Shown in pieces: positions 11,880 through 21,967 of a DNA stretch of 64,000 bases (positions within the stretch are counted from its first letter, which is position 1; each line of letters opens with the position of its first letter). The notes beneath the pieces are model-generated. The model had not been told where the DNA came from, searched no databases, and saw only the letters and a program-made list of their open reading frames with translations. The translations under genes were made by a program, and so were the position numbers. The stretch is from Charina bottae (Eukaryota; Chordata; Lepidosauria; Squamata; Charinaidae). The stretch lies in assembly GCA_023362775.1 (NCBI GenBank), contig JALMGJ010000012.1:20907501-20971500 (forward strand), given 5' to 3'.

Positions 11880-12850
11880 TACTCCATGACCCAGAATGTG
11901 AGGCTGAATGGGCTATTCTTATGCTCCTTCAGCTCGATCACCTCGATTGACCAGACTGTCGCCGGACAGAATCCTGCTGGTCTCAACTCGCTTTCCATTC
12001 GTCTCGAATCCTGGCTTTTCTTCTCCAGGTTCGGCCAAAGTTCTTGACTATTGGGTCTTCCCTTCTCTTTGGAGGTCAGCCAAGGGGTCTTTTTACTTCT
12101 CTTGGATACCATTCAGCAACTGCTGTTGTCCAACTGCCATCCAACATGCGCGCAACGTGTCCTGCCCAGCGTAGCTTCCGTTTGCGATATTCGACAACAA
12201 CATCATTTATTCCACCTCATGCTCTAATCTGACTACTTGGGATGTGGTCTCGGAGAGAAACTTTCAGCATGGATCTTTCCATAGCCCTTACTGCTCTTGA
12301 AAGCTCTTCCTCTTCTGCCTTTGTTAACGACCATGTTTCACTTCCATATAGCACCGCCGGTAAGACAGTCGAATTAAAAAGATTAGCACGCAGTTTTCCG
12401 TCGATCTTCTCATTTTGTAACACTTCTCTAATGGAGTTGTATCTAGCCCATCTGGCTTTCTTTCTTCTGACCAATTCTTCTCTTTGATCGTTGTTCATTC
12501 TGATTAGCCGTCCCAGGTAGACATAGTGGTCAACCTCTTCAATGAGTTCGTTCTGAAGCCTCATTTGGAATTTTGGAAGGTTCCCTGTCTGCATATATTT
12601 TGTTTTAGTGCGATTCATCTTTAGACCCACCTTTCTGCTTTTGGCGTCAAGCTGTCGAAGCATTTTTTGCAGCTTTTGAGCATCTTTTGCAATCAGTACA
12701 ACGTCGTCCGCAAATCTGAGATGGTTTATCTTCTTTCCGTTTACATCGATTCCGTCTTCCCAGTTCACTCTGTGCATTATATTTTCCAGGCAAGCGTTGA
12801 AAAGTTTAGGTGAAATCGTATCGACTTGCTTTGCACCTTTCTCTACTGGT
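11880..12850 (-). mobile_element. RTE-clade LINE, 3' half
   Basis: The minus strand encodes the C-terminal half of an RTE-type reverse transcriptase, then the C-terminal region. After a stop at 12217 the reading continues as '...RKRKLRWAGHVARM' and 'EWYPREVKRPLG', broken by further stops. Those are characteristic RTE features. At 12850 the sequence abruptly switches to the opposite strand (see 12851-12949), so this is a rearranged, dead copy. Confidence 0.88.
12217..12777 (-). pseudogene. RTE reverse transcriptase remnant (186 codons)
   Basis: This open frame carries the catalytic-box sequence HLRFADDVVLIAKD at about residues 19-32, with the two aspartates intact. It continues through 'VGLKMNRTKTKYM', 'VDHYVYLGRLI' and 'LYGSETWSLTKAEE', in the order expected for RTE. 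The frame extends upstream of the first Met as 'KGAKQVDTISPKLFNACLEN', so the Met is not a real start. The N-terminal endonuclease and the FxDxxKAFDS block are missing and a stop truncates the C-terminus. It cannot be functional. The length of the clean frame suggests a fairly recent insertion. Confidence 0.88.
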
Positions 12851-12949
12851 AAAAATTAGAGGCCGATTTGCTTATTATCGATTGTCTACAAGCTATTCAC
12901 GAAAGTGATTACAAACCATCTTACAAGAACCTTAGACGAAGAACCTTAT
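12851..12949 (+). mobile_element. Inverted 5' piece of the RTE copy
   Basis: On the plus strand this encodes RPICLLSIVYKLFTKVITN and then HLTRTLDEEPY. That is the RTE reverse-transcriptase segment lying just upstream of the part at 11880-12850, but in opposite orientation. The layout matches a 5' inversion of the twin-priming type, with roughly a hundred intervening codons lost at the junction. Confidence 0.85.
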
Positions 12950-13081
12950 GTTCCTTAGGAAAGGAAAAAGGAAGACTTGCCAATAGACTTAGCTTTAAAT
13001 ATCCTACAGCCAAATTCTGATCAAAAGAGCCGTACCTTTCTGAGAGATGATTGCTTTTGCTCCTGATGACCTAACCTAAAC

Positions 13082-13203
13082 CAGTGTTTTTCAACCTTGG
13101 CAACTTTAAGATGTGTGGACTTCAACTCCCTGAATTCCCCAGCCAGCCTTGCTGGGGAGTTGAAGTCCACACATCTTAAAGTTGCCAAGGTTGAGAAACA
13201 CTG
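13082..13203. mobile_element. Palindromic hAT MITE (CAGTGTTTCTCAACC family)
   Basis: It is a near-perfect palindrome with 'tgtggacttcaactcc' arms. The TSD is acctaaac/acccaaac (13074-13081 and 13204-13211, one mismatch). Confidence 0.9.
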
Positions 13204-13211
13204 ACCCAAAC

Positions 13212-14286
13212 CTTCCACCCTGCTCTTGCTGCTGGTGTCAAGAGCAAATGCTTTCCCCAGAATCATATATGGGAAAAGGCCCTGCATGAAAGAAATAAAA
13301 AGAAAGGCAGATTATCAAAGAGCAGGTGACACAAGCAGAATTAACTTCGGCCTTCTCTCTACTCCAACCACATAGCGCTTTCTCGGATAGGTTGGTTCCC
13401 ACATGCAGTTGAAGCTCATAAAGAGAAAAACACCAAGTTTTGGGGCGTGCCAGAGATGTGTGCATGCATTTCCAAGCCTCCAGAGATAAAAGGGCAAACT
13501 TTCCTTATACCAATCCACCTTTTGCCTCCCCCTTTTGACTCTTGCAGGTGGGAGCAGGAAGAAAGGTGAGTGTGTTCATCACCTGTGCATAATGAAGCTT
13601 CTTTCCTCAACCCACATACCCTGTATTCACAGTTAGAAGCCAAAAAAAAAAAAGTCTCATGCTGAGGACTGATTAAGACAAAATTCCTTATTAAAAACAA
13701 CACTAATGGGTGGAGGAAAACTATTCATAGTGACAATGATAATTACATAGCTATTGCTGCAGGGCCAAAATGCAACTCATATTTCAGTGGAGGTATACTT
13801 CTTTAACCTTTTCTTTCAATTAAGTCTGCCAGAGCTCTTATTGCACCATACTCAGCTTCAGAACTTGCAGTCTTTGGATGTTGGGTTGCTTTATTCTTGA
13901 TATTTTGGCAAGCGTTTACAGCCATCACCACCACCTCCGTTATTTACCTTGGTTCAGGGGAACCTTTAATGCCCTGTGGACATCTCTCACTCATGGGAGA
14001 GTGGCCTCAATGTACTTTAAACATGTCCAAATTGATTATCATATGCTCCATAGAACTGCAACTTTGAAGAAAATAATAATTTTACCATGGTTTCACATAT
14101 ACTGCAGTTGAGCCAGAAATAATGCTCTCTTGGGGATTGCTGATGTCATGGGGGATCTTCAGAGAAAAGGGTCAGATTGCAGAAGAGACTTCCCATCTGG
14201 CAGATCTGATAGACTATAATTCCCATCCTTCCCAGCCAACAATAGTAGTCCACAGAATGCCTGAGCATAAAAAAAATGGCCTACAG
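13212..14286. other. Single-copy DNA, nothing recognised
   Basis: Open frames of up to about 95 codons on the minus strand show no known motif. No repeat family is recognised. Confidence 0.5.
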
Positions 14287-14517
14287 CAGGGGGTCCTAAA
14301 CTTTTTGACATCACACCTCCCTTTAGTGTAATCTTACTGTACACCTAAAAATCCAAACACCAAAATGAACACAAATGAACAATGAAAACAATACAATGAA
14401 ACTTTGGGAAAGGAGGATTTATTGTAACAATGCAGAATCAAAAGGTTCTTCACACCTCCCCTGGGCTCTGTCTGTACCTCCCCGAGGGAGGTACATCTCA
14501 CAGTTTGGGAAACCCTG
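14287..14517. mobile_element. hAT-like MITE (CAGGGGGTCCTAAAC ends)
   Basis: The left end cagggggtcctaaacttttt mirrors the right end cagtttgggaaaccctg. The 8 bases outside (gcctacag, gtctagaa) match at only five positions but both have central TA, so they may be a decayed TSD. The interior is A-rich and non-coding. Confidence 0.65.
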
Positions 14518-14739
14518 GTCTAGAAGGAGGTAATCTGGTTTGCCTGTTAAGGGGTATTTTCATCTAGTTCCTGATCAGTTGAAAATTTCACTTGCAACAT
14601 CAACCGTGTTCCCTAGTTTGAAGAACAAGTTGCTTCTGCTTTTAAGCATTTCATCTCAACTAGCAAGAAGTTCTCAACTGTTTCGTGAGAGCCAGAGGTA
14701 GGCGGTAGCTAAGAGTTAAATTCAAAGGCTGTGCTTACA

Positions 14740-14870
14740 TGACATGTTGTCAGCCCTCCCTGGTAAACCAGACAGGAAGCATGACCAGTTTCATGACTAT
14801 TTGTACTTTACTGTTAGGCTACATTAACAGAATCTTGCAAGACTGAAAGTACAAATCTCCCACCGTCCCT
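14740..14870 (-). repeat. LTR-like repeat fragment
   Basis: The minus strand contains 'gtcttgcaagattctg' and then 'ctggtttaccagg...ctgacaaca'. These match in order the fuller copy at 62271-62562 and the fragment at 19235-19420. It is diverged and truncated. Confidence 0.5.
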
Positions 14871-14960
14871 TTTTACCGCCTGCCAAGTTCGGGTGGATCC
14901 TTTCTATGTTTCTTTCTCTGCCCGTTACACAGTTGCGTTTTATCTGATCATTCCCTAGGC

Positions 14961-15203
14961 CAGGGGTCCCCAACCTGTGGGCCGCGGCCTCTTAGGAAGT
15001 GGGCTGTGGGGCTCCTGCCTGCAAACCCCGCCCCCCAGTGTGTGCAATTACCCCACCCCCGGTGCACACAATTGGCTCCCGCTTGCAAACCCTGCCCCCC
15101 AGTCCGTGTGATTGGCTCCCACCTGCAAACCCCGCCCCCCTGGTCCATGGAAAAAATTTCTTCCATGATCGGTCCCTGGTGCTGAAAAGGTTGGGGACCG
15201 CTG
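14961..15203 (-). mobile_element. Non-autonomous hAT transposon (CAGGGGTCCCCAACC family)
   Basis: The left end CAGGGGTCCCCAACCTG pairs with the right end GGTTGGGGACCGCTG. The TSD is ccctaggc/ccctaggt (14953-14960 and 15204-15211, one mismatch). The interior is a short array of roughly 40-bp GC-rich units with 'gattggctcc' and 'ccccgccccc'. Several frames of 70-90 codons across it are by-products of the array. Confidence 0.9.
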
Positions 15204-15211
15204 CCCTAGGT

Positions 15212-15954
15212 GGCATCTCTTCCCCCATTTTCCAAGATCATTCTCACATTCCATTACACATGTATATTCATAGTTAACTTCTTTATGGTTTCTTCACTTA
15301 ACTCAATTTTCTGGGTTACTGTGACATGGAGAACCATAAATTAACCACAAACTATATGGGGTGGGTTTGCACAATAAACTAGTTGATCTGGTTTGTATCC
15401 ATCATGCATATATAGCTGATGGCTCTTCACTCAAGGGAAAGAAGACAAAAGCAGGTTTTTGCATGTGACTTGTCTTGGCTGAGGATGAGCAGGAAGGAGT
15501 AGAGTTTTTAGCAGGTTTTCAACCCCTGGAACTAAATAGTATGTCCAAAAAAAAAGGAGAAAAATTAATGAAAGAAAATCATTAACATATGCCTGGGGAA
15601 ACAAATGCTAGATAATTAAGGGATAATTAATAAGTAACAAAGACCAATGAATAAGTAAATAAGTAAACTCGTCCAACACATCTGGAGGGCATCAAGTTGA
15701 GGAAGTGCTGTAGAAAATCAAGAATTTGATGTATAATAGAAAATTGAAAGCAGGGATATTCAATTGGGGTGGGGGCAAATAAGCTGCACCCTGAAAAATA
15801 ATGGGTGGTACAAGGACAAAGACTCAATCTGATGCCATTATACTGGTGTCTGAGTACAACTGAACCAAATAAAGTTAATATAATTAACCCCTAGTCATTT
15901 ATTTAACCAGTTTTTTTTTCCTTTCAGTCACATTCAGAATCACAGATTAGTTTC
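15212..15954. other. Single-copy DNA, nothing recognised
   Basis: AT-rich sequence with short frames only. Confidence 0.5.
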
Positions 15955-16480
15955 AAGTTTTGAAGATCTTTGGGGCTTCAGCTTGTGATAGTTGTGCCAG
16001 TGAGCTGAATTCCTGGTGACTGTATGGACATAGACTGCCCTTCTTGACTTTTTATAGTATTCTCTTTCTTCGAAGGACATTCCTATAATCTCTTTGATCC
16101 CATCCATCCACTTGATCCATCTTCCTCTTCTTCCCTCAACTTTGCCAAATCATGGTTTTCAGCCTATTGCCTGTTCACATCCACATGCCCAAAATATGTG
16201 AATTTCTGCTTCCATGTTGATTATCACCTCAAGAGAATGGTCAATCTTTATGTAGACCAGAACATTGGTTTTTCTTATACTCCTTGAAGTTGCCATCTTG
16301 GTAACCATCTCCAAATCCAGAATTCAAAGGAATTTTTCTTCTTTCTCTCACACCATCTCAGAGTCCATCTTCCATAGCCGTACATACTGTATATAAATGG
16401 TTGTTTCAATCATTCTGATCCTTGTCATACTGAAATATGCTTCATGATTTTGTCTTAATTTATCATTGCATTCCTTCCTA
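15955..16480 (-). mobile_element. Old RTE/Bov-B-like LINE fragment
   Basis: The minus strand shows short peptide pieces in the order expected for the end of an RTE-type ORF ('WMGSKRL', 'YYKKSRR'-like), broken by frameshifts. Text similarity to the stretch at 23850-24400 is weak but collinear ('ccatccatccacttgatcc', 'cttcctcttcttcc'). The family assignment is an inference. Confidence 0.5.
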
Positions 16481-17429
16481 TGTAGCTTTTGTTTAAAAAT
16501 TGTTTTCTGAAAGCACAGCAGAAACATTGAATTCTCTCTGAAAATGATGGTGGCTCATCTTCAAACTCAACAGCAGATGCATTGCAGCAACTAGATGCCA
16601 GATTTTTTTTTCCATGACTTGTCTTCTTTTTTTGGTGATCCATTCTTTAGATGCTAAACTGAACATTCCTATGAGTGGGATGATCACTTTGGCTTTGAAC
16701 AACCTGCCAGGGGTTATTCAAACAGTACAAGATTGATGGCTCTCGATGTCTGGAAAATTTTGTCCACTCTGGAATGTCAGAGCTTTCAGCTAATGGGAAG
16801 AGCAAAATAAATGTCAGTAGCTGATTGAGAGTAGGGTGGGGAAGTTGAGATTTCGCAACAGTTGGCTGGAAATACACTTGAGTGCATTTGGGTTTGGGGT
16901 AGCAATATTAACAAGGATCCAAGTCAACTTGCTTCCAGAACTGGGCCATTCTAAAGCTTCAAATACAACAAAAATACAGTGTAACTTGCTAATATCTGTC
17001 CCTGGAATTTCCTACTGCTTGGGAAGTGGGGTGAGTCACCCCTTTTTTGTAACAATACCATAGGCCACTGCCAATTTATAAAGCCCATATGAAAATAGAA
17101 TACTACACTCCTTTCAGTAGGCAGTTGTTTATTGCAATGCTTTGTTACGCTTTCCTACAAAGGACTGCCTGGTGATTACAAGATATGTCCATACATAGTG
17201 TTTTAATTTAAAAAAGAATGCTGCAACTTACATTTTTCTGATGAAACAATGTCATCCATAATGCAGTGGCCAAGTCTGAGCTGAGCAAATACTGTGCCAG
17301 CTGTTGGAACAATAACACCCACAAGATCAATGCAATCTCAATATTAAAGAAAAGAGCCATCAATCTTCTACTGCTTAAAAGGTCCTAGTACAGTGCACCA
17401 AAAGGGAAAAAGCATTTGCAGCTTTGCAA
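16481..17429. other. Single-copy DNA or very old repeat, no gene
   Basis: The first 200 bases may continue the old LINE. The remainder is unrecognised and no conserved frame is present. Confidence 0.45.
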
Positions 17430-17755
17430 TGAGGGCAGATCAGGGCCAAATCCTGCCCAGATTTGGCCTGTCCAATGCAATCTTGAAGGGAAAAGATACT
17501 GAGGGTTCCTCCCCATGAAGGGTGGGAACTCAGCAATGAGCCTTATCAGGGACTGTCTCTACTCTTGTCTCCTGAGATGAAGAATGTCCCCAATCTTCTG
17601 CCTTTTTGGAAGACATTAAAAACATTTTTATTCAGCATTTGAGTGCTGGTGATCCTGGGCTGCCTTGGTTAGTTAGATTGCCATTGGGTTTAGTTGGAGG
17701 CCACTTTGAGTCCTTTGGGAAATTGGTAGTCTATCAATAAGTGTGTGGGGTGGGG
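17430..17755 (+). mobile_element. L2-like LINE C-terminal fragment
   Basis: The plus strand reads, in broken frames, a terminal 'LPFWKTLKTFLFSI'-type motif. A 3' region with 'ggccactttgagtccttt' and 'gtctatcaataa' follows. The pattern is the same as in the clearer copy at 59145-59785. It is heavily decayed. Confidence 0.55.
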
Positions 17756-18257
17756 GAGGAGGGATGAGATTCCATGGGGGAGGGGGAGAAAGCAGTAAAA
17801 TGGCCAGCTCAGAGTATTGCAGAAGACCATGAAAAATACAGCCTGAAGAATGCTTAGAGCAGGAGTTGAAAATGTCCCTTTTCCACCAAAACAGGAGCCC
17901 CCAGACTTAAATAGGACTTTGATTGGTGAGGCAATGGAGCTGTTCCACAGAGCAGAGAAACTCCTCCCAACCAAGTTTGGTGAAATAGACGGATTGTCCA
18001 GTTTTGTAATAGAAACAGATTTTTCAAATGAAGGACCTGAGCAGGAAGGGGTGCTGCATTACTTTCTCTCTCTGAGAAGAACCCATTTGAGGAAGCCTCC
18101 TCAGAGTAGCAGAATGGGCCAGGTTCTAGCACAGGTCCAGACTAGAATCAGTCCCCTCTAGCCTGAAACCCTCTGCCTTGGGCTCTGCAACCCATGGAAA
18201 TGATGCCATTGGTGAGTTGAGGGGCCCCAAAGTGCTAATTTATAGGGGAGAATATTG
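17756..18257. other. Single-copy DNA, no gene recognised
   Basis: A 103-codon plus frame and a 94-codon minus frame overlap here. Neither has recognisable motifs and they run antisense to each other. I do not call either. Confidence 0.5.
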
Positions 18258-18265
18258 ACATAAAG

Positions 18266-18774
18266 CAGGGGTTCCCAACCTTTTTGGCACCAGGGACTGG
18301 TTCCGTGGAATACAATTTTTCCACGGACCGGGGGGTGGGGTTTGCAGGCGGGAGCCAATCGCACAGATGGGGGGAGGGGGTTGCAGGTGGGAGCCAATTG
18401 TGCGGATGGGGGGTGGGGTTTGCAGGCAGGAGTCAATCGCGCAGACGGGGCGGGGTTTGCAGGCGGGAGCCAATCGCATGGACGGGGGGCAGGGTTTGCG
18501 AGCAGGGCCCAATCGGGCCTCACACTCCTCAGCCCGCCTCTCCGCCCTTCTTTGCCGTGCACTGATAGGTGGAGGTGTTTCCCCTTCAGGGTCCCCACCA
18601 ATCAGCTGCTCCGGCACAGGCTCTGTCTTTGCGCCTTCCCAGCTTCTTCCTGCTACCGGCTGCTCTTCCTCTGACTCATGGCGGCACGGACAGCTCGTTC
18701 CTGACACCACCGCTCACCTCCTGCTGTGCGGCCCACTTCCTAACAGGCCGCGGCCCACAGGTTGGGGACCCCTG
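18266..18774 (+). mobile_element. Complete non-autonomous hAT transposon (CAGGGGTCCCCAACC family)
   Basis: This is the longest copy of its family (509 bp). Both termini are intact (CAGGGGTTCCCAACC / GGTTGGGGACCCCTG) and an exact 8-bp TSD, acataaag, lies at 18258-18265 and 18775-18782. About five units of a 38-39-bp array (18340-18515) carry 'gggagccaatcg' and GC boxes. A further accaatcag lies at 18597-18605. The GC-rich reading frames of 110-156 codons on both strands are array artefacts. The element has no transposase. Confidence 0.95.
18340..18515. repeat. 38-39-bp array of CCAAT plus GC-box units
   Basis: CCAAT pentamers occur at 18355, 18394, 18470 and 18509, with a one-base variant (TCAAT) at 18433. 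Each is followed by a G-rich or GC-box stretch. The regular spacing defines the repeat unit. Confidence 0.9.
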
Positions 18775-18831
18775 ACATAAAGGGTACTTGAGAGTTGTCC
18801 AACAAACCCAGTTAGTTTAACCTTAAGACGC

Positions 18832-18971
18832 AATTGTCTGTAGCTTGAATCATGTCAACTGGATTTCTATTTTCTCAGTGGAAAAATTTTCCGCTGAAAA
18901 ATAGAAAAATTTTTCTATTTTCCACTGAGAAAATAGAAATCCAGTTGACATGATTCAAGCTACAGACAATT
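18832..18971. repeat. Perfect 54-bp inverted repeat (hairpin) flanked by 13-bp direct repeats
   Basis: Bases 18832-18885 are the exact reverse complement of 18918-18971, with a 32-bp loop that is itself partly palindromic (tagaaaaattttt-type). Outside lie two copies of cttaagacgcaat at 18822-18834 and 19001-19013. The direct repeats look like a TSD of a retroelement insertion whose 5' part was copied back in inverted orientation. Confidence 0.93.
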
Positions 18972-19013
18972 CCACCTGGATGACTGAGAACCTTCATAGA
19001 CTTAAGACGCAAT

Positions 19014-19234
19014 AGATGAACGGGGGCAGAAAGCTCCCTTTTCCAGTATAAGACTGTAGTGAGCATAGAACATGACTTTGAAGCATAGAGGGAAGATCCA
19101 CTACCAAAGCAACAGTCAAGTAAACAAGGCCTGAACTATGCCCTGAACTATGCCTATGCCAAGAAAGTGGTTTATGAAAACACCTCTGATACACACATAT
19201 ACACACACCGCCCACTAATTCACATGAAGATTAA
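19014..19234. other. Single-copy DNA, nothing recognised
   Basis: A short stretch between the hairpin and the LTR-like fragment, with no feature seen. Confidence 0.45.
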
Positions 19235-19420
19235 AGAGGGAGCACATTCAGATTTGCAAGATTCTGTTATAGTTGTTCTGATAAAAGTAGATTTGGGTCT
19301 ACACGGTGTCTGTTTCTGAGTCTGGTCTACTTGACAAAGACTCTCTGTTTAAGTGATTTCTTGCTGGTAATAACTCTGACTGCTTAACAGACCTCTTTTT
19401 ACTATCTGGACCCTGAATCT
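19235..19420 (+). repeat. LTR-like repeat fragment
   Basis: The order 'tttgcaagattctgtta', 'gataaaagtag', 'tctggtctacttgacaaa' matches the copy at 62271-62562. No TSD is visible. Confidence 0.5.
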
Positions 19421-19911
19421 CAGAATTGTTTGGCTTTTGACTTTTGGACCAATTTATTAATCCCTCTTTTATATGCCTCTCTGGCTGGAATGATAACCCC
19501 TTTTGGAATTAGACTTCCAATTGTAGAACTATGTTTTTCCCATTTTTCAATCTCTAATGCCAATCCAGGATAGGTGAGGTGACCCAGATATGGGAGGCTT
19601 CATGTTGCTAGATGTGCACTGTGACCTTCTGGTCTGGAGTGCTGTTCAGTCTCACTTCTATCTGTAATTCTGGGGGAATTTCTTTATGGCCTTGAGCTGG
19701 TACTTGTGTCATTAACTGAGAGGTACTAGATGATCTCAAATATGCAAACTCTCAAACTGGGAAGTCAGGCAAGTTTCACTTCTTCTGCTTTATTCTTATA
19801 TGTATTAGGTCCATATTAGGTCTCTTTCATGGAGAACATCTCACCCAGTTCTGGCTCTGGATTGGCCTTGAGCAAAATGGACATTTAAAAAGTGATAAAT
19901 ATAATCTAATG
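19421..19911. other. Single-copy DNA, nothing recognised
   Basis: No reading frame or repeat of note. Confidence 0.5.
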
Positions 19912-20028
19912 CAGTATTCTCAACCTTGGCAACTTGTGGACTTCAACGCCCAGAATTCCCCAGCCAGCATGGGGAGTCCACACATCTTAAGTCCACACAT
20001 CTTAAAGTTGCCAAGATTGAGAAAATTG
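19912..20028. mobile_element. Palindromic hAT MITE (CAGTGTTTCTCAACC family)
   Basis: The palindrome has diverged ends (cagtattctcaacc / ttgagaaaattg). The 8-bp TSD atctaatg is perfect (19904-19911 and 20029-20036). An internal duplication of 'gtccacacatctta' is seen on the right side. Confidence 0.88.
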
Positions 20029-20399
20029 ATCTAATGCAATGTATAAATTCCCCTATTCCAGAGGAAAAAATAGGATAAAAGACCAGGCTAAGAGTTGAGT
20101 TAACAAGGTTGGAAGTATCTCCTCCAGCAAGAATTTAGCACTGGTGAAAAGCAGTTGGGCATCAATATTCAGAGGGACGAGAAATTAAATTTAGGTGGAG
20201 GAACGAGTTATTCTGTTCAAAAGATCAACCAGTGGCCCTGAATAGCAATAAGATCTCACTGCCCACAGAACATGCAACATTATCTTGTTTTGTGATATTC
20301 CCGGGTACACGAGCTCCTCCATGTATTTGGGGATTTTATTGTGCTGGATTCCCAGCCTACATAGATTTGTATAAGATGTGCAGAGTAAATCTGCCACCA

Positions 20400-21139
20400 C
20401 ATGATTGATGGTTCTTCTCCTAGCTCTGAGTGTGTGTGACTTTAAGCAGAACGTTTTCTTCACAGAGACTGAGACTGTGCAGGCTTTTTTCTTTCTTTTA
20501 CCATGTACAAGTATATTTACAGGAATTAGGGAAAAACAGAATTATTTACAACAGTGTGTCCGAACTTCCCAGCAGAGGGTCTCTTTCTCCTTCCTGTCTC
20601 TCAAAAGGCTCTAACTTTCTCTTCCTCTCTCCCAAAGCTATTTGCTACCAACCTCCCACTCCACTGCTTAGGTACCAACTCCCTCCCTTTCTCCCCCTCC
20701 TTCCCCTTCAGCTTTGCACAAAGAAAGAGAAATAAGAAGGGAATTGGCTGGTTTAATTGGGTGGTTGTGTGATGCATCTCCCTCTGGGTCTTCTGCTCCA
20801 CCCTTCCCAGTCTAGGCTTCCCCAAGGTCTCCAGGCATCCCTCTGCAGGCAGCTGCCTCCCTCTGTCCCCATCTGCCTTGGGTTTCCGGTGAAGCACATC
20901 CCTCCATCTGGGTCTCCGCTCCGCTTCTCCTGTCCCAGGAAAGTCTCCAGCCGGTGTCTTCACCCCTCTCCTCCCTCTGGGGCCAGGAAAAGGCAACTGC
21001 CCACTCCGATGGCCCAGCAGGCTCACAGTGATGTCTCTCTCCAGCCACCAAGTTCCTGCACAGTCTCTCCAAAGGCACTAACTGCCCCAATGCCTCTGGG
21101 CAGCGCAGGGTCAAATGTAGAGACATGTCTCTACATCTT

Positions 21140-21170
<31 letters not shown>

Positions 21171-21290
21171 CAGCTCAGACTGGCAACATCTCCCCCAGCA
21201 ACTGAGGAGGTGGGTTTCCGCCAGGGCTTTAGACCCCAACACCTATATACTAGGCTTGGCCAATGAGAAGGTTGCCTCCAGCTGCCCCCC
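20400..21290 (-). other. Pyrimidine-rich block, possible LTR or regulatory block (unidentified)
   Basis: The block is richer in C and T than its surroundings. Plus-strand frames of up to 169 codons and a minus frame of 141 codons are low-complexity. On the minus strand a CTCATTGGCC motif near 21258-21267 lies about 15 bp upstream of tatata near 21243-21248, an arrangement like a pol II promoter. No terminal repeats or TSD could be fixed. A solo LTR read on the minus strand is one explanation, a host promoter a weaker one. Confidence 0.3.
21142..21171. repeat. (TC)n microsatellite
   Basis: About fourteen TC dinucleotides inside the pyrimidine-rich block. Confidence 0.95.
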
Positions 21291-21479
21291 AAGAGTCCTG
21301 TCTAGCGGCCAAGACCACTCATCTGCCCTCCTGACCCCACAGCTGCACCCACCTGAGCTTCTTCTCCCCATTTTTTCTCTTCTTCTGCTGAGTCACGCCC
21401 ACCCAGCAGCAGCAGCCAGTCTGGCCACAAAACCCATAAGCCATATTCTATCTCTGGGAATTTGCCTGCATAATTGTGG

Positions 21480-21560
21480 GATAGTTTATTTCATTTATCA
21501 TATTTATATCCCGCCCATCTCCCTCTCAAGGAGGGATAGTTCTTCTTCCATCCCCTAAAG
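21480..21560 (-). repeat. LINE 3'-tail fragment (L2/CR1-like)
   Basis: 'tatttatatcccgcccatct' preceded by TTTATTTCAT-type sequence is the reversed 3' tail of the L2-like family seen at 59145-59785. Confidence 0.7.
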
Positions 21561-21589
21561 CTTATCAAATGTCTGTTTTATGGCAGTGC

Positions 21590-21715
21590 TTCAGACAGAC
21601 TGGAATGGGTTCAGAGAAGGACAATGCAACATCACCAGAGAAATGGAAACCAAGATCCTACAAGGAGAGATGGAGAGAACTGGTTATCTTTGGCCTTGCA
21701 AAGAGAAGATGGAGA
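21590..21715 (+). mobile_element. CR1-like LINE, first piece of a copy with three nested insertions
   Basis: It runs from 'ggttcagagaaggac' to 'gcaaagagaagatggaga' and is continued at 22242-22295, 22486-22576 and 23101-23240. Each break coincides with a TSD of an inserted element. Confidence 0.75.
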
Positions 21716-21967
21716 AGTAATGAAACTTCGTTTTTGTACATGATAACTGCAGCAAGGTTACTGTATGCACAAAGATGGAAAGATCCAGCATTACCCACAA
21801 TGGAGGAATGGTTGGTGAAGATGGTGGAACTTGCTAAGATGGCTAAATTGACTTATTTGATCAGAGAAAAGACAATATCTACATTTATTGCTAATTGGAA
21901 ACCCCTTATAGACTTTTTGCGTGAAACAGAAAAAAATGAACTTATGATTTATGGTTTTGATGATTAG
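21716..21967 (+). pseudogene. L1 ORF2 C-terminal remnant
   Basis: The frame encodes MITAARLLYAQRWKDP and then LPTMEEWLVKM...MAKLTYLIREK...WKPLIDFL, which is the typical C-terminal end of L1 ORF2. The upstream codons of the open frame (21569-21715) belong to the CR1 host sequence and only happen to be in frame. The endonuclease and reverse transcriptase domains are absent. Confidence 0.85.

Noticed and set aside
14948..15277. Pro/Gly-rich frames of 68-92 codons
   Set aside because: They are artefacts of the GC-rich array of the hAT copy at 14961-15203.
17850..18161. 103-codon plus frame near a hAT element
   Set aside because: No recognisable domain, an overlapping antisense frame of similar length and no splice or promoter context. 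Chance is the simplest explanation.
18158..18780. Several 110-156-codon frames on both strands
   Set aside because: They lie within the GC-rich array of a hAT element with exact TSDs, and the repeats in the peptide follow the 38-39-bp unit.
20757..21266. 169-codon plus and 141-codon minus frames
   Set aside because: They are low-complexity pyrimidine/purine-rich frames on overlapping strands with no motif. I keep only the compositional note.
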